Shown one piece after another: positions 4,677 through 6,006 of a DNA stretch of 6,006 nucleotides. Below the pieces are notes generated by a model. The model did not search any database, was not told the DNA's origin, and was given only the letters and a program-made list of their open reading frames with translations. A program made the translations under genes and the position numbers. Within the stretch, counting starts at the first letter, position 1. Every line of letters starts with the position of its first letter. Source of the stretch: an uncultured beta proteobacterium (GTDB taxonomy: Bacteria; Pseudomonadota; Gammaproteobacteria; Burkholderiales; Burkholderiaceae_C); the NCBI GenBank assembly GCA_903914985.1, contig CAIWRE010000386.1, positions 1 to 6,006 of the forward strand. Reading direction: 5' to 3'.

Positions 4677-6005
4677 TTAGGACGCGCGCTCGCGCGTCAA
4701 GCGCAGCGCGATCCACATGGCCAGTGCGCCAAATACGGCGGTCCCCAGGGCTTGGCCCGCCAGGACCCCCACCGGCCCGTGCTGCGCCCCCCACCAAGCA
4801 AGGGGAATCGTACCCAGCGTGGAGCGCGCCCAATTAAATCCGGTGGACCACAAGGGGCGGCCCAGATTATTGAAGGCCGCATTGGCCACGAACAAGGCCC
4901 CGGCAAAAAAGAAGCTCGCCGCCAGCCAACTGCAAAACGCACCCAACAACAAGGCGCCATCGCCATCCAGCGAAAACACGCGTGTCAGCGGCCCTTGCAG
5001 CGCGGCCAACACCAGCCAGGCGGCCGCCACGGCCACCACCATAACAATCAGGCTGGCACGCAGAGTTTCTTGTACCCGGTCAAAGCGCTTGGCCCCAAGG
5101 TTTTGCGCAAAGATGGGGCCGACTGCGCCACTGAGTGCGTAAATCAAACCAAATGCCACGGGTGTCAGCCGATCGATCGTGGCTTGACCGGCCACGGCGG
5201 AAGCGCCAAATTGCGCGATGCTGTGGGTGACAAAAGCCGTGCCTACGGGTGTTGCCAAGTTGGTGAGGACCGCCGGACCCGCAACCACCGACAGGGTGCG
5301 CGCATCCGCCCAAAAATGGGTTCGTTCCGGTCGCGCCAGCAAGTGATGCACCCGCCACACACCGTGCAGGCCAATAGCCAGCAGCACGGAGCGCGAAATG
5401 ACAGAAACGACCGCGGCACCGTCGAGGCCCATATCGAAATAAAAGATAAACAAAGGGTCAAGCACTGCCGTGGTCGCCGCAGCGCCCAAGGTCACGACCA
5501 TGGCGCGCTGCGCAGCACCCAAAGACCGCAACAGTGCTGAGGTGGCCATGCCAATGGCCAGCAGCGGCACCGAGGGCATGGTGACCGTCAGGTAGCGCTG
5601 TGCCATCACTGCCACCTCACCCCGGGCGCCAAGCGCCCACAACAAGGGCTCCAGAAAAATCACGGTGAGCAGGGCCAGCACTGCCGCAATCGCCGCCATC
5701 AAGAGCAAGCTGTGCGTGGCCATGCGCCGCGCCTGCGGTGTGTGGCCCGCGCCGATCTTGCGTGACACGGTGGCAGTAATGCCAATCATGAGCCCGATGC
5801 ATATCGAGGTATGGAAAAAGCCCACCACGCCCGCAAAACCCACTGCCGCGGCAATCGCTTGCTGACCAAGGCGCGAAATGTAGAAGAGATTGATCAAGTC
5901 GACCAAAAACACCGCCACCAACCCAACGGCACCCGTCGTGGCCATCACAAGCACATGGCGCATGGGGGAACCGGTCACAAAGCGTGGTGAAGCAGAAAGG
6001 GGCAT
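4677..6005 (-). CDS. MATE-family multidrug/metabolite efflux transporter
   Basis: A 442-residue integral inner-membrane protein of about 12 helices, matching the usual 440-460 residues of the MATE family. These proteins export cationic drugs, dyes or metabolites in exchange for Na+ or H+. The N-half begins with RFVTGSPMRHVLVMATTGAVG, and TM1 carries an acidic residue, D36 (FLVDLINLFYISRLG), where MATE proteins have a functionally important aspartate. A conserved loop follows (ATVSRKIGAGHTPQARR), then an inter-helix segment with DPLFIFYFDMGLDGAAVVS. The second half repeats the fold from about residue 240 (GPAVLTNLATPVGTAFV, then IYALSGAVGPIFAQNLGAKRFDR). Substrate cannot be read from sequence. 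The ATG at 6003-6005 lies one base from the edge, so its ribosome binding site is outside the window and a longer N-terminus cannot be excluded. It converges with the small membrane-protein gene. Confidence 0.9.
   Translation of the reverse strand: MPLSASPRFVTGSPMRHVLVMATTGAVGLVAVFLVDLINLFYISRLGQQAIAAAVGFAGVVGFFHTSICIGLMIGITATVSRKIGAGHTPQARRMATHSLLLMAAIAAVLALLTVIFLEPLLWALGARGEVAVMAQRYLTVTMPSVPLLAIGMATSALLRSLGAAQRAMVVTLGAAATTAVLDPLFIFYFDMGLDGAAVVSVISRSVLLAIGLHGVWRVHHLLARPERTHFWADARTLSVVAGPAVLTNLATPVGTAFVTHSIAQFGASAVAGQATIDRLTPVAFGLIYALSGAVGPIFAQNLGAKRFDRVQETLRASLIVMVVAVAAAWLVLAALQGPLTRVFSLDGDGALLLGAFCSWLAASFFFAGALFVANAAFNNLGRPLWSTGFNWARSTLGTIPLAWWGAQHGPVGVLAGQALGTAVFGALAMWIALRLTRERAS
4681..4698. 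terminator. GC-rich hairpin candidate at the MATE 3' end
   Basis: GACGCGCG-CT-CGCGCGTC has 8-bp perfect arms around two bases. It lies inside the last codons of the MATE gene and just past the stop of the convergent small gene. Being symmetrical it could act on transcripts from both strands, but no T-run follows on either side, so it would not be a classical intrinsic terminator. It may simply reflect the codons for LTRERA. Confidence 0.3.
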
Positions 6006-6006
6006 C

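Noticed and set aside
4557..5540. 327-codon plus-strand open frame opposite the MATE gene
   Set aside because: It is the antisense shadow of a high-GC membrane-protein gene. Its translation is low-complexity and rich in Gln/Arg/His/Lys with no fold or motif, whereas the minus strand gives a full MATE protein.
1..6006. Multi-gene defence, secretion or mobile-element system
   Set aside because: No transposase, integrase, nuclease, toxin-antitoxin pair, repeat array or att-like repeats are visible. The genes form separate metabolic, regulatory and transport units.

Overview
The window looks like ordinary chromosome from a GC-rich betaproteobacterium, most likely Burkholderiales/Comamonadaceae. 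This placement is inferred from the protein flavour, the high-GC coding sequence and the short AT-rich spacers, not from a marker gene. Coding density is high. Seven genes fill the window, the largest gap is about 120 bp, and there are no RNA genes, mobile elements, CRISPR arrays or long repeats.

Layout, left to right: (1) The 5' two-thirds of a D-amino-acid dehydrogenase gene (dadA-like) on the minus strand, running off the left edge. (2) Divergent from it, an ArgP/IciA-type LysR regulator starting at a TTG codon. (3) A TetR-family regulator on the plus strand, whose -10 box sits inside a perfect 15-bp palindrome abutting its ATG. (4) Convergent to it, a two-gene minus-strand unit of a NodD/NahR-like LysR regulator followed by a calcineurin-type metallophosphoesterase, joined by a 4-base GTGA overlap. 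(5) Divergent from that unit, across a 122-bp spacer carrying a striking compound inverted repeat, a small two-helix membrane protein of unknown function. (6) Convergent to it, with only 4 bp between the stop codons, an essentially complete MATE-family efflux transporter on the minus strand, whose proposed start lies one base from the right edge.

Three of the seven genes are transcription factors, and each sits at a likely control region. The ArgP-like regulator probably controls dadA, the TetR protein probably controls itself, and the NahR-like LysR may control itself, the phosphoesterase and/or the membrane gene. Nothing ties these genes into one pathway. The window reads as several small independent units, and I do not see a novel multi-gene system. 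The most informative signals are in the spacers: the leaderless promoter/operator of the TetR gene, the compound inverted repeat at 4214-4239, and the linkage of an ArgP-type regulator to dadA.
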